A stretch of DNA of 64,000 nt, from NCBI GenBank assembly GCA_002783405.1, contig PFGG01000082.1, positions 1 through 64,000 of the forward strand. The letters are read 5' to 3'. The stretch's first letter is position 1. Each line of letters begins with the position of its first letter. Under the pieces are notes generated by a model, which worked only from the letters and a program-made list of their open reading frames with translations, did not search any database and was not told the DNA's origin. A program made the position numbers and the translations under genes. Shown one piece after another: positions 16,701-25,169 of this stretch. The stretch comes from a bacterium (Candidatus Blackallbacteria) CG13_big_fil_rev_8_21_14_2_50_49_14. Its GTDB lineage: Bacteria > Cyanobacteriota > Sericytochromatia > UBA7694.

Positions 16701-17374
16701 GTTGTTTCGGGGCCCATTTGTTGCCAAAGAAAATCGACGGATTCTCTTCTTTGACTCAGCGCCAGCATGACAGCGGCCTCTTCAAAACTGGGCTGGGGGG
16801 GATTTACTTCTTGGGTTTTTCTTCTCAGGGAACTGGCTAGCGCTTGCCAGGCCTCAGTTTGGGGGGGGACACAAATTTGAAGCTGCTTATCGATTTCAGG
16901 GGCGAGTTTTTTCCAGGCTTGGGTTAAATCTGTTGGGGCTTTGAGGGGTACGATCTTCAGCGGATAGCTGAAATTTAAGTGTCTGAATTCAAGCTTTTTT
17001 GCACGTTGAGAAGGGGTCCAACTCAGTTTGAATTCAGAGGCCGGGCTGCTATTGGGATGCGATTCCGTCAGCACAGGAGTGCTCTGTATTTTCTGCTTTG
17101 GCTTGTGGAGAGGTTGCTTGAGTGGCGGAATGGTTTTTTCAGGCAGATCAGATTCAATGACTTGACTTTCAGAAACCCGAAGATAGCCTTTTTTTTCTTT
17201 GCTTTTGAGCTGGCTCTGAAGAAACTTTTCAGCTTCTTTTGGATCTGCAAAGACCTTGATTTGCTTTTGACCCGCCGATCCGATCCGCCCCCATTCAATC
17301 AGCACCTGGCAATTCTCACGGCTGATCTGCCAGAATTTTTCTGAATTGGCTGCTTTGAATTCGAGTCTGATCAT
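13712..17374 (-). CDS. Giant WGR-domain / DUF4132 (MolR-like) protein
   Basis: A 1220-residue cytosolic protein. Residues 1-70 are a WGR domain (CQVLIEWGRIGSAGQKQIKVF), a nucleic-acid-associated fold shared with PARPs and MolR. The middle is a long helical region with HEAT-like units, for example ALCLIESPHALRVLIELLKN. The C-terminal ~200 residues match the DUF4132 pattern: LVWG-type WVWGMWEDPEARPVTLFRVV, the IGLPHPLEML segment and a following W...E..Q..R helix. Biochemical function is unknown for this family. It is divergent from an unrecognised gene at 17470. An 8-base G run (16861-16868 on the plus strand) lies inside the gene. Confidence 0.75.
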   Translation of the reverse strand: MIRLEFKAANSEKFWQISRENCQVLIEWGRIGSAGQKQIKVFADPKEAEKFLQSQLKSKEKKGYLRVSESQVIESDLPEKTIPPLKQPLHKPKQKIQSTPVLTESHPNSSPASEFKLSWTPSQRAKKLEFRHLNFSYPLKIVPLKAPTDLTQAWKKLAPEIDKQLQICVPPQTEAWQALASSLRRKTQEVNPPQPSFEEAAVMLALSQRRESVDFLWQQMGPETTVRAWMRSRSLKIEARFVANVGYQTLLLESSEPFAFQTWDLNEKNLALRLHLDSLKPQDYLQLTSEMNAEWKQFPPALQGALCQIFWQQREWIEACSEAWLKQPDQPLQPLWEAGWLLWPLVQEPLLLAQFNQKLAKQKKEAAQGLESFSQALEPWVFHFLDRAQANAIESLKAWILIGKKAGLRKAAAEALCLIESPHALRVLIELLKNKDAAKLAHARLSSQPLQAIPELISVLEKKHSLSEAERLLTPLLRACTEAEIQSLKEKVGASGGAWFEQSLPAPERTSDTLPAFFTTPPWKKTPFKWPSLTQLRIPETPARMDWSAYTPEPHRELSPYLYDPPPLSNRRDPEMLERFAGFERVMLHHLDWLSEPAALDFWNHQDPQRWNAHEKDSWQVVHLSRRFGLAGLPGLLRYLERFPQTGYSALVCYDSPLAVPALLKGLVLPAQRQICRRWFLSHPATAFRGLIPLSLNPDFKLQPEALRAMHWLIQAGFCADFETCLKTESSEVETEIKALIAQDPLQILPAHLPRLPAFWKPERLPRPQLKSGGTLPLEALETLALSLKLSDPCLPYAGLAEVSRLCTPASLEDFALNLFELWLGAGGSLKEEWAFWALAAWGNEKAIRCWVPRLEKWPGERAAPRAMVGLEILYALGPETSAWSELHRLSLKTKFPSLLEKAREWVKIMAATDPQGPEGLADRLVPVLGLELTQSETLSSQHVFNGNVYQAIEAPQAQWQLQDSSGKCLTKPPAEAAKSELKTWSEWLKSFQKQKAHQLLRLEQAMTQGRRWDFAFFEQVFLKHPLLFSLAKSWVWGMWEDPEARPVTLFRVVHGPSGLTCDRQPIAFPPKAWIGLPHPLEMLPQLQSWQSEFNKLEIEQTLAQLNRSYYFCTPQMLEMDEFSDLKGRKVASARLLKLISSKGWEAPKDSEGLLVKNLGRGLEAEITLEYLIWALKEYPETEVIQVRVHKAGEFQNLKLSALHPVSYSELRRDLESLIS

Positions 17375-17392
17375 GTCTTTGCCCTTTTAAGT

Positions 17393-17420
17393 TTGAAGAT
17401 CACGTTTCCTGAGCTATAAT
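17393..17420 (+). promoter_or_regulatory. Sigma-70-type promoter for the 17470 gene
   Basis: TTGAAG (17393-17398) and a perfect TATAAT (17415-17420) are 16 nt apart. The start site would be near 17427, with a GAGGAGG ribosome site at 17451-17457 in the leader. Confidence 0.65.
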
Positions 17421-17469
17421 AATACAGAAACATACAGTTTTCAATCCCCCCGAGGAGGCGCTGTGAGGC

Positions 17470-19206
17470 TTGCAAATCTTTCATCTTTTGGGTTTTGTAG
17501 ACGCAGCAGATTTAAACGCATTTGCTGAAGCCTTTCAGGCCCGTGGCATCAGTGTCTCGCTGGGCTCTGTTATTTTTCTGAATGAATGGCAAGTTTCAGA
17601 AACTGAAATTGCAAAATGGTTCCAGAATCAGAAAGTGCGGGTTTTCTGGCTCAAATTGGATACCCGTACGCTCTGGGCGCAAACCAGTTTTCATCCGCAT
17701 GAAACATCTGGCTTTGAAACCTTGACGACTCAAAAACTTGCTGAACTTTGTTCCACTTTTTTTGACTTGCCCCTTACAGATTTCCTCAAGGAAGTCTCAA
17801 ACCCTTTACTCACTGCGCGACAGGCCCTGCCCGTTTTACTTGAACTGACCCCTTGGGCTGGACTCTTCCCTGAAGCAAAGAACCTTCAGGGCAAAAGTGG
17901 CGTTCAGAAAGAACAGGCTCCGAAAGCGTTAAGCGAGGCAAGAGACACGCTTTTGCCAGAAAACTTAAATCCTGAGCTGGAGCTTCCCCGAAAAATTGCG
18001 CCCGTGGCCTTGTTTTTATTGGCTTGGATGATCTCCGATCAAAGTAATCCCCAACTCATTCTGAAATTGAGTTCGCCAGTGAACCCACCAACCTGGCCAG
18101 AACAGGGCTCGGTACGTCTGAAGGCAATTGCCGATAGCTGGCAGTTGGATCTTGAGCCGCATCCGACCCCTTTTAGCACACTGCATGCGCTTTGGGATGC
18201 CTGGTGCCTTCTCGAACCCCTGCTCCCAGATTTTACGCTTTTTGAATTGAGGAGCGCTCCTCTCAACGATCTTGATGAAGCGGATTTTGTACCCGATCCA
18301 GGCGCTGTTCAGATTTATCTGGGAAGGGTGCAGGGAAAGCTGGCCTGGGTGACAGCAAGTTATCCCGCACTGAAGACGATCCGCCTGAGCGCTGCGCTTG
18401 AATGGGCTGAATGGGTGCTTCTGGGTGGCGGGTTGAAGATCCCGGCTCAGGAAAAAGCGGCTTGGGAAGCTGAGCTTCGCCAGGAAAATCTGAAGCAGGC
18501 AGTTTGGACAGAGCAGGGTTTGGTGCTTCAAGATCTGCGTGAACGCGCTTTTCTGACCCGCCGCCGCTTCAGAAGCAGTTTTGGGGATTGTTTTGATCTG
18601 CGCCAGTCTCGTGCCTTGGAGGAGAAAATCGACAGGGATTGGGCCAAAATTCAAAATCTTTCTGCGGGATGGTTTCGCAGTCCTGCCTTGAAAGAAAACG
18701 CTGAAATTCTCTATACGGGCGATTCAGGTCGTTTTTTTGAAGCCGATCTCAGCGCTTTGGATCCGACCCGCTCCCGTTTACTGTGGGATTATCTTCAATT
18801 CTTTTCAGAGCAGGGCTTTCAACACCTGGGAGACCTGATTTGGGAGCCTGCATCAGATATCGTCATGACAGTGAGTGTCAATTCCGAGATTCAGGCCTAT
18901 GGGGTCTGTCTTTTGGCACTGCAGGGTCTGGTTGTAGAATGTGTCAGCCGTTTTGAAAATCTGGCCTGGGTGACCACCACTTCTCTGGATGAGGTCACCT
19001 CTTATCCGGAATGGGGGCTTTACCGCTGGGCTTTGCCAGAGGTTCCGCTTTCAGAATTGATCAATGCCCATCGCTCTCACTGCCTTGAATTTTCCCAGCA
19101 AACCCAAACGCTGCAACGCCCGCTTGCCAAAACCCTCGCTGAGCTTCTGCCTGAGATCGATCAGGCCCTGGGCTTGAACCTGAAAGCGCTGAAAAAAATC
19201 TACTAA
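17470..19206 (+). CDS. Uncharacterised 578-residue protein
   Basis: I do not recognise this protein. It has no signal peptide or membrane segment and is rich in Leu, Trp, Phe and Glu. It begins MQIFHLLGFVDAADLNAFA, which could be a small alpha/beta domain. A long linker-like stretch around residues 135-175 splits it into two parts, and the C-terminal half has several Trp-rich strands. Start is TTG at 17470 after GAGGAGG; a GTG at 17463 is out of frame. The promoter at 17393-17420 supports it as a real gene. It is divergent from the WGR/DUF4132 gene. Confidence 0.7.
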   Translation: MQIFHLLGFVDAADLNAFAEAFQARGISVSLGSVIFLNEWQVSETEIAKWFQNQKVRVFWLKLDTRTLWAQTSFHPHETSGFETLTTQKLAELCSTFFDLPLTDFLKEVSNPLLTARQALPVLLELTPWAGLFPEAKNLQGKSGVQKEQAPKALSEARDTLLPENLNPELELPRKIAPVALFLLAWMISDQSNPQLILKLSSPVNPPTWPEQGSVRLKAIADSWQLDLEPHPTPFSTLHALWDAWCLLEPLLPDFTLFELRSAPLNDLDEADFVPDPGAVQIYLGRVQGKLAWVTASYPALKTIRLSAALEWAEWVLLGGGLKIPAQEKAAWEAELRQENLKQAVWTEQGLVLQDLRERAFLTRRRFRSSFGDCFDLRQSRALEEKIDRDWAKIQNLSAGWFRSPALKENAEILYTGDSGRFFEADLSALDPTRSRLLWDYLQFFSEQGFQHLGDLIWEPASDIVMTVSVNSEIQAYGVCLLALQGLVVECVSRFENLAWVTTTSLDEVTSYPEWGLYRWALPEVPLSELINAHRSHCLEFSQQTQTLQRPLAKTLAELLPEIDQALGLNLKALKKIY

Positions 19207-19303
19207 ACGGTAGCCGGAATCGAAATTGAATGCGGGTTGATTCTGGTGTTTCAGTCTATTTTAGACTATACTTGAGAATATTCTTTGGTTTGGGTGGGTT
19301 GCC

Positions 19304-20632
19304 TTGCTTTCATTTCGTCAGTTTGTGTTTATTTTATGTTGTGTGGGCTGCAGTCTGCCCCCCCTGCAGGGGGCTGCTTCCCAGAATTCGGGTGCAAAGC
19401 AGATTCCGTTTGAAGCTGCTGCTGTTCGCACTGCAAAAGCGGCGTCTCTTCTGGATCAGCCAGAAAAATGGCCCTATCACCTCGATTCTCAACGCTATCC
19501 GATCACCGTTCGCTATCTTCTGGCAGGAGATCGTGAACAGGCCCGGCGCGTGATTGGCTATATTGAGCACAGCTGGGAAATTGAAATTGACAAGTTGGGT
19601 TTTCCGCCCCCTTTCCCCTCTGACAGTACAGGCTCGCGCCGACTGCAGGTTTATCTGCAAAGGGGAGCAGATACGGCAGTCGAAGCCACCCGACCTGTCA
19701 AAGCGGCTGCTGTCTGGTGGGATGCCTGGCAAGCCTATTTAAGCATCGATGCCTGGGGAAAATATGGGGGAGAAATTCTTGATTCCACCACCAGCCATGA
19801 ATTTAACCATGCGCTTCATGCCGCCTTGGACTGGTATGAAAGCCCTGGCTTTTTTGAAACCACAGCCACGTATATTCAGGAAAAAGTCTATCCAGAAGAC
19901 AATGATTACCTGCAACAAATTGAAGATTTTCAACAGCGCCCGGAATGGCCAGTGCATGCCTTTGACGATTATAAAACCTGGTATGCCTATGGAGCCTGTC
20001 TCTATCTGTTTTTTCTGGAACAACGCTATTTTGCAAAGCAACCCCAGTTTATTTCGCAAGTTTGGAAAGACAGTCGCAACAAGCCCCGTGTATTCAATCC
20101 CAAAACAGGGGCTCCAGATCCACTTACGAATGAGCCGGATTGGATCGATGCCTTGGAGGGGCTTTTGCCCCGTGGCGTGAGTTATCCAGATACCGTGGTC
20201 GCATTTGCACGTTGGCGTTATTATACAGGTCGCAAGAGTGATGGCCAGCATTTTCATGAGGGAGCCCTTCTCTCTCGTTTGGGAGAAGTCAAACTGGCTG
20301 GAGAATTGGGCCCCGCGCAGCAATACTTGAAAAATCCAGGCCCCAAGCTGCTGGGCAGCCAGTATTTTAAGGTTCAGGCCCCGCCTTTGGGGCAAACCCT
20401 GAAAATCGAAATCCAGGCCGACCCAAGCGTTCGCTGGGCCTATCAATGGGTGCCCGCGCTGCAAGCCGGCCAAGATGGTGAAATCTTTTCGGGGGCAGGC
20501 AATGTGAGCTTTGGCCCCTTCAAGGAAAGGGTTCTGATCGCTACCGCTCTGCCTGCTCCCGGCCAGAATTGGGATCCGGATTTGCCGCTGGGCCCCTCGC
20601 ATCCTCTGCAAATTCAATGGCTTGCCAATTGA
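19304..20632 (+). CDS. Exported zinc-metalloprotease-like lipoprotein
   Basis: A 442-residue protein with an N-terminal signal sequence; the Cys at residue 16 (CCVGC) could be a lipobox, though position -3 is unusual. A zincin-like site is visible: TTSHEFNHALHA, with His165, Glu166 and His169, followed by ESPGFFETTATYIQE, where Glu179 or Glu185 could be the third ligand. This layout resembles exported M4/M1-like zincins of the kind annotated as MXAN_6640-type putative metalloproteases. The C-terminal ~100 residues look like beta-sandwich sequence. Start is TTG at 19304 with a poor ribosome site. The active fold is inferred from the motif only. Confidence 0.6.
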   Translation: MLSFRQFVFILCCVGCSLPPLQGAASQNSGAKQIPFEAAAVRTAKAASLLDQPEKWPYHLDSQRYPITVRYLLAGDREQARRVIGYIEHSWEIEIDKLGFPPPFPSDSTGSRRLQVYLQRGADTAVEATRPVKAAAVWWDAWQAYLSIDAWGKYGGEILDSTTSHEFNHALHAALDWYESPGFFETTATYIQEKVYPEDNDYLQQIEDFQQRPEWPVHAFDDYKTWYAYGACLYLFFLEQRYFAKQPQFISQVWKDSRNKPRVFNPKTGAPDPLTNEPDWIDALEGLLPRGVSYPDTVVAFARWRYYTGRKSDGQHFHEGALLSRLGEVKLAGELGPAQQYLKNPGPKLLGSQYFKVQAPPLGQTLKIEIQADPSVRWAYQWVPALQAGQDGEIFSGAGNVSFGPFKERVLIATALPAPGQNWDPDLPLGPSHPLQIQWLAN

Positions 20633-20683
20633 GGCATTCCCGCTTACGATGAGCTTAATGAAGCGTGAACCAGGAGACTCTCC

Positions 20684-22252
20684 ATGACCTCACTTCCCAT
20701 CTTCCGATTGAATGATCAGGCTTTGCCTGCGAATATCAGGCCCCTGAGCGCAAAGGCGCGTGAGCAAGCTGCGTTTTTACAGGATGGCAAAGACCAGGTC
20801 ATTGTCAGGGCCCAAGGCAAGGAATACCTGATTGAAGGCGAATCCTTGAATTTAAGCGCTCTGAAGCAGGGGCCGATTCCCAAAGCCACCCTTGCGATCG
20901 AAGGGGTTGAATATCCGGCCACTGTGGTTTTTGTCGACAATGAAGCCCAAGGTGTAAGTGAATATTTTCAGCAGGCTTTTGAAGCGGCTCCGGTTGGTTG
21001 GGGCAAACCTTCTCAAATTGCGGGAACGCTGGATGAACTTGCAGATTTGCAGGGCAATCGGGATGGTCTCTGGAAGAATGAGACTGAAAAATCCGGCACC
21101 GCCGGGGGATTTTTCAGCCAAAACCCGCTGGCCTTAAAAGCCCGCGAGGGCTTGGCGGCAAAAGGAAATCTCGAAGAGCAAGTGCATCGTTTGGCCCAGT
21201 TTCGACTCCAAGCTGAATCTAAATGGGGACAAGCTGTGACCCAATTGGATATGACAAGTTTGAAAGATGGAGAACTTTTTGCGGTTCAGAAAAGTTTGGC
21301 TTTGACCCGCATGGAACGCACCCCTGCTGAGGTGACCGAGGGCTTTTTACCCGCATCGGGCAAGGTCAATGGACAGACAATTGCCGATCGCGAACTTTTT
21401 TGGCAGCGCTTTAAACCTGTGGGAGAACCTTCAGGAAAAATGGTCGTACTTTTTCCGGGTTTTTTGCAGACAGGTCGGAATTTTTATGAACAGATTGAAC
21501 GCTTGAATCGTGAAGGCCATGATGTCATGGTCATGGACCAGCAATGGGCAGGTCAGACCAAGGGGGGCAAAGAGGGGGGCGTCGATCGTGGCTATGGCAT
21601 CACCCGCGATGTGGCGGCAATGGCTGCCTTTGCCCAAGAAACCCTGAATCAGGAATACGCCCAGGATCCAGAGCGTGAGCTGATTCTGATGGGCACCAGC
21701 TTGGGTGGGGGGCCCGGAGTGATTGCTGCCTTAACCCTCAACCAAAACCACCTGCTTGAATTAAAGGGGCCCGCCATGCCGCAAGGTTTGCGTGCCATTT
21801 TGCAGGGGCCCTTTCTGAGTCCGACAGAAACACTGAACAACCAGCTCTTTACCCAGGCCAGTAAACTACCTCTCGCCAATCAGATTCCTTTGCCTGCCAC
21901 AGGTTTGCCTGTTTTGACCACTGACCCGCTTGCTGCTCAGAAAATTGCCCAAGGTGCGGTGATGGAGGATCTTCAGGCCCGTTTGCAGGCCATGTCTGCT
22001 GTGACCCCAGATATGGATGCGGTTTTGAAACTGGTGGCAGAAGGCAAGGGGCCAAAATCTGAAATCAGGGTGATTCACAGCCAGGGGGATCCGCTGGCCT
22101 CTGCTGAGAAAGCGAAGTGGCTGGTAGAGACCCTGCCCCATGCCGAGTTGCTCCTCTTGGATCGCAACGATCATGTGCTCGAACAACAGGCTGAAGAACA
22201 GGTCTACGCCATTCAAAGCCTGAATCAGTTGATTCAAAAACAGGATAAATAG
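20684..22252 (+). CDS. Alpha/beta hydrolase with a long N-terminal extension
   Basis: A 522-residue protein. The first ~245 residues match no family I know and contain no signal peptide. The rest is an alpha/beta hydrolase: MVVLFPGFLQTG near 253-264, the nucleophile elbow MGTSLGGG with Ser339, a likely acid in SQGDPLAS (about 463) and His in RNDHVLE (about 496). A CAGGAGA ribosome site precedes the ATG. The next gene begins directly after its stop (TAG then TTG at 22253). The substrate is unknown. Confidence 0.75.
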   Translation: MTSLPIFRLNDQALPANIRPLSAKAREQAAFLQDGKDQVIVRAQGKEYLIEGESLNLSALKQGPIPKATLAIEGVEYPATVVFVDNEAQGVSEYFQQAFEAAPVGWGKPSQIAGTLDELADLQGNRDGLWKNETEKSGTAGGFFSQNPLALKAREGLAAKGNLEEQVHRLAQFRLQAESKWGQAVTQLDMTSLKDGELFAVQKSLALTRMERTPAEVTEGFLPASGKVNGQTIADRELFWQRFKPVGEPSGKMVVLFPGFLQTGRNFYEQIERLNREGHDVMVMDQQWAGQTKGGKEGGVDRGYGITRDVAAMAAFAQETLNQEYAQDPERELILMGTSLGGGPGVIAALTLNQNHLLELKGPAMPQGLRAILQGPFLSPTETLNNQLFTQASKLPLANQIPLPATGLPVLTTDPLAAQKIAQGAVMEDLQARLQAMSAVTPDMDAVLKLVAEGKGPKSEIRVIHSQGDPLASAEKAKWLVETLPHAELLLLDRNDHVLEQQAEEQVYAIQSLNQLIQKQDK

Positions 22253-23572
22253 TTGAGCCGTGCTGCTCTGAACCCTGCGCTGTTTGAAGCCAATCTTGCT
22301 GTCTTGAAATTGCAGCATTTAGAGGCTTGGCAGCAAATATCTGAGCTTGCTTCTGGCTTTGAATGGAAGCAGAATCAGAACCCTATCTGCTATGCCGGAA
22401 TTCAATTGCCACAGTCTGAAGAACCCTATCTGCTCCAAGATTTGACAGGCACCCTTTATATTTTCGGTTTGGGATATGCCTTTGCTTTGCAGCAGGTTCT
22501 TCAGCTTCTGCCCAGTTCAACCCGCGTTGTGGTGATAGAATCCAATCCAAATTTCAGTCAATTTCTCATGCACCATTATGACTTTTCGGGGGTCTTAAAC
22601 GATTCGCGCTTAAAATATCTGCTCGACACCCCCGAGCATCTGGCCCGTCAAATGCCAGAACTGCTCGCTCAGGAACGGGATTTGTTAAAGCTTCAATGGT
22701 TTGAAAACCCTGTGAATCTTGCCCTTGCCACTGCCCAAGAGGATCCCTTTCTCTTGCAGGTTTTTCGTTTCTACGCCCATTGGCAGGCGCAAGGGAAAGC
22801 AGAGAATCAAACCCAGCATCGAAAAGCAAAAATTCAGAGTTTTTATCAGAAAATTGAAAAGCTTTCTCATCATGCCTATCAAACCTATGCCTTGACCTGT
22901 ACGCAGGGGTGTGCCGGCTGTTGCAAAAAGGGCTTTGGTCTGGATGTCAATCTTCGGCCTTTGGAATGGGAGGCGCTTTACTCAGGCATTTTGAGCCTGG
23001 ATGCCATGAAAAGGCAAGAATTATTTGCTAAAACAGTATTTTATTTAAATAAAAACAGGGATTTGATCGAGAAGATTTTGGTTTTTTACCACCATCACCT
23101 TCAGGAAATGAACAGCTCGCAATGGCATGCCGAATATCTGAAATTGATCGGGAATTTGAGAGAAGAGCCCTGCCCTTTACTTGATTCTGCTGAGCAATGC
23201 TCAGTATATGAAAATCGGCCCTATGTCTGCAGAGTCTTTGGCAACAGTTATTTTAGCTCCCTGCAGGCCTATACCTGTACGCTGGATGTTGAGAAAATTG
23301 AAAAGATCTTACTCGATGAAAAAGCTGCAAACCGTTTGTTGCAACTTGAACCTTTACACCAGGAATTAAAAGCGATGCATGGTTTTTATCCCTATGGGCA
23401 TCTGCTCTATCTTTGGTTATTTACCCACCTGGATTTTGAAAATTCTGAATTCCAAACACAAGCCCAATTGGATTATTACCCCTTTGAAATTCTGGTAAAT
23501 GAGCCAGAACGGCTCAAGCAACGTCTGGCGCAGTTAAGCGATTGCGCCAGACGTTTACAGGATAAGAGTTAA
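22253..23572 (+). CDS. Maf/DUF115-like N-terminal segment fused to a YkgJ-type cysteine-cluster domain
   Basis: A 439-residue fusion. Residues about 45-125 look like the N-terminal part of motility accessory factor (Maf/DUF115) proteins: LYIFGLGYAFALQQVL then VVVIESNPNFSQFLM and FSGVLNDSRLKYLL. Residues about 214-330 carry the CxxCxxCC-type metal-binding cluster of the YkgJ/FliB family: Cys216, 220, 223 and 224, then CPLLD (307), C316 and YENRPYVCR (326). The Maf catalytic domain is absent. Start is TTG immediately after the upstream stop, with AGGA 8 nt before it. FliB methylates flagellin lysines and Maf proteins glycosylate flagellin, so a protein-modification role is possible but unproven. 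Confidence 0.65.
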   Translation: MSRAALNPALFEANLAVLKLQHLEAWQQISELASGFEWKQNQNPICYAGIQLPQSEEPYLLQDLTGTLYIFGLGYAFALQQVLQLLPSSTRVVVIESNPNFSQFLMHHYDFSGVLNDSRLKYLLDTPEHLARQMPELLAQERDLLKLQWFENPVNLALATAQEDPFLLQVFRFYAHWQAQGKAENQTQHRKAKIQSFYQKIEKLSHHAYQTYALTCTQGCAGCCKKGFGLDVNLRPLEWEALYSGILSLDAMKRQELFAKTVFYLNKNRDLIEKILVFYHHHLQEMNSSQWHAEYLKLIGNLREEPCPLLDSAEQCSVYENRPYVCRVFGNSYFSSLQAYTCTLDVEKIEKILLDEKAANRLLQLEPLHQELKAMHGFYPYGHLLYLWLFTHLDFENSEFQTQAQLDYYPFEILVNEPERLKQRLAQLSDCARRLQDKS

Positions 23573-25032
23573 GTCAAGCCGGAGACCCGAGCCAGTTCTT
23601 CAAGGGTGGTTTCTCCAGACAAAACCCGATTCCAGCCATCTTTGAGAAAGCCATGCCATTTATCGGGAGCAAGATTTTTCTCAATCTCATCAGCTGTGGC
23701 GTGTTGATGCAAAAGTTTCTGCAGTTCAGGGGTCATGCTCAAGGCCTCTGTGATTTGCATGCGTCCGCGATAGCCCGTCATCTGACATTTTTGACAGCCC
23801 GTCGCATGGTGGAGTTTGGGCAAATCTTGACTTGAAAGTTCAAGTTTTGCCAAAAGGTTCTCAAAGGGTTTGAGCTCTGTTTGTGTCAATGCTTTTCGCT
23901 TTTTACAGTCTGGACACAGTTTGCGTACCAGGCGTTGGTTTAAAATCAAGCGCACAGACTCGGTCACCGTATAGGGGCTGCCTGAAATTTCGCTCAGTTT
24001 TAATAGCGCTTGAATCGCTGTTTCTGAATGCAGTTGCGTAAGCACCAAATGCCCGGTTAAACCAATTCGCATGGCCATTTTTACAGCCTCTTCATCGCGC
24101 AGTTCTCCAATCATGATCGCGTCGGGGTCAGCATTTAAGATCACACGGAGTTTGCCTGTGAGAGTTTCCCCGGCCTGGTGATCGACGGTGACAGGGACGA
24201 TCCAGGGAAAAACCTGCTCAACGGGATCTTCCAATGAAATGGTTTTGAGCTCAGGCGAGGCGATTTCTTTGAGAATGGCATAGAGGGTCGTTGTTTTACC
24301 TGAACCATGGGGCCCACTGGTGATCACCAGCCCCCAGCCTTTTTTCAAGGCTTGATCCAGGCTGGATTGCACTTGGCTATCCAATTTGAGATCTGCTAAG
24401 CGGATGTCTTGTCCGGGATGTAAAAGGGTCATGGTCAGGGTTTCTCCTTGAGCTGAGGGGAGGAAATGGGTTTTGAAATGATAGGGCTTGTATTGAGCCT
24501 CATGGTTGAATTGACCTTCCTGTGGACTGTCTTGGGAATGGGGGTCGCAGCCTGAAATCAGTTTGAACTGGGCAAGCATGGGCGCGATTAAACGTCGATC
24601 GATTTCAAGCTGGGGTTGAAGTCGGCCTTCGATGCGAAAACGAATCAAGCCATTCAGGTTTCCCTGGGTTTGCACCAGGGGTTCGAGATGAAGGTGGCTG
24701 GCATTTTTGAGTAAGAGCAGTTGAATCAGCAATTCTACTGCGCGTTCCATGCCTGAAAATGTTTGATCGGGGAGTTCTCCACCTGCTTGCGCTACGCTTT
24801 CTGAAAGTTGCTTCAGAAGCGGGGAGATATCCAGTGGCAAGTCAATTCGGGGGCCTTCTCCCTTCAGGAAACGCTCAAGATCTTCTGGATAAAAGCGCCA
24901 TTGACGGCCCACTTTCATGCCCTTGATCCGGCCTGTTCGCAGCCAGCGGTAAAACGTGGGACGGGTGGTTTTGAGACGTTCAATCGCTTCTTCCATGCTC
25001 AAGAGTTCCTGTTCATCTAAGGGGGGCATCAT
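23569..25032 (-). CDS. PilB/GspE-type ATPase with an N-terminal excisionase-like HTH
   Basis: A 487-residue secretion/pilus assembly ATPase. Residues 11-57 are a MerR/excisionase-type DNA-binding fold (LSMEEAIERLKTTRPTFYRW ending with QWRFYPEDLERFLKG). The ATPase has Walker A GPHGSGKT (240-247), an Asp box around DP at 269-270, Walker B DPDAIMIGELRD (302-313), a His box TQLHSETA, and the zinc tetracysteine Cys373/376 and 413/416. The usual long N-terminal GspE domains are missing. GGAG lies 6 nt before ATG 25032. It would energise a type IV pilus or type II secretion machine; no partner genes are nearby. Confidence 0.85.
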   Translation of the reverse strand: MMPPLDEQELLSMEEAIERLKTTRPTFYRWLRTGRIKGMKVGRQWRFYPEDLERFLKGEGPRIDLPLDISPLLKQLSESVAQAGGELPDQTFSGMERAVELLIQLLLLKNASHLHLEPLVQTQGNLNGLIRFRIEGRLQPQLEIDRRLIAPMLAQFKLISGCDPHSQDSPQEGQFNHEAQYKPYHFKTHFLPSAQGETLTMTLLHPGQDIRLADLKLDSQVQSSLDQALKKGWGLVITSGPHGSGKTTTLYAILKEIASPELKTISLEDPVEQVFPWIVPVTVDHQAGETLTGKLRVILNADPDAIMIGELRDEEAVKMAMRIGLTGHLVLTQLHSETAIQALLKLSEISGSPYTVTESVRLILNQRLVRKLCPDCKKRKALTQTELKPFENLLAKLELSSQDLPKLHHATGCQKCQMTGYRGRMQITEALSMTPELQKLLHQHATADEIEKNLAPDKWHGFLKDGWNRVLSGETTLEELARVSGLT

Positions 25033-25058
25033 GGAATTCTCCTTTTTTGTTTTTTTAT

Positions 25059-25085
25059 ATCATAAACATCATAATATATAATGAT
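25059..25085. promoter_or_regulatory. Repeated ATCAT elements and 18-bp imperfect palindrome
   Basis: Two direct copies of ATCATAA (25059-25065 and 25068-25074) have a 9-bp period. The second copy forms a 16/18 palindrome with ATGAT (25068-25085). A TATAAT (25077-25082, plus strand) lies inside it. The site sits just upstream of the HTH-PilB gene and upstream of the TPM gene, so it may be an operator or a divergent promoter region. Confidence 0.4.
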
Positions 25086-25169
25086 ACAAAAAGTAAAGCC
25101 CTAAGCTTGAGCTTGGGATCCTGGGGACAGCATGCGATAATTGGAGCGAAAAACCTCTGGAAAAGAACC

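Noticed and set aside
19739..20617. 292-residue minus-strand frame opposite the metalloprotease-like gene
   Set aside because: The plus-strand frame has a signal peptide and a HEFNH motif; the antisense frame has neither motifs nor a start context.
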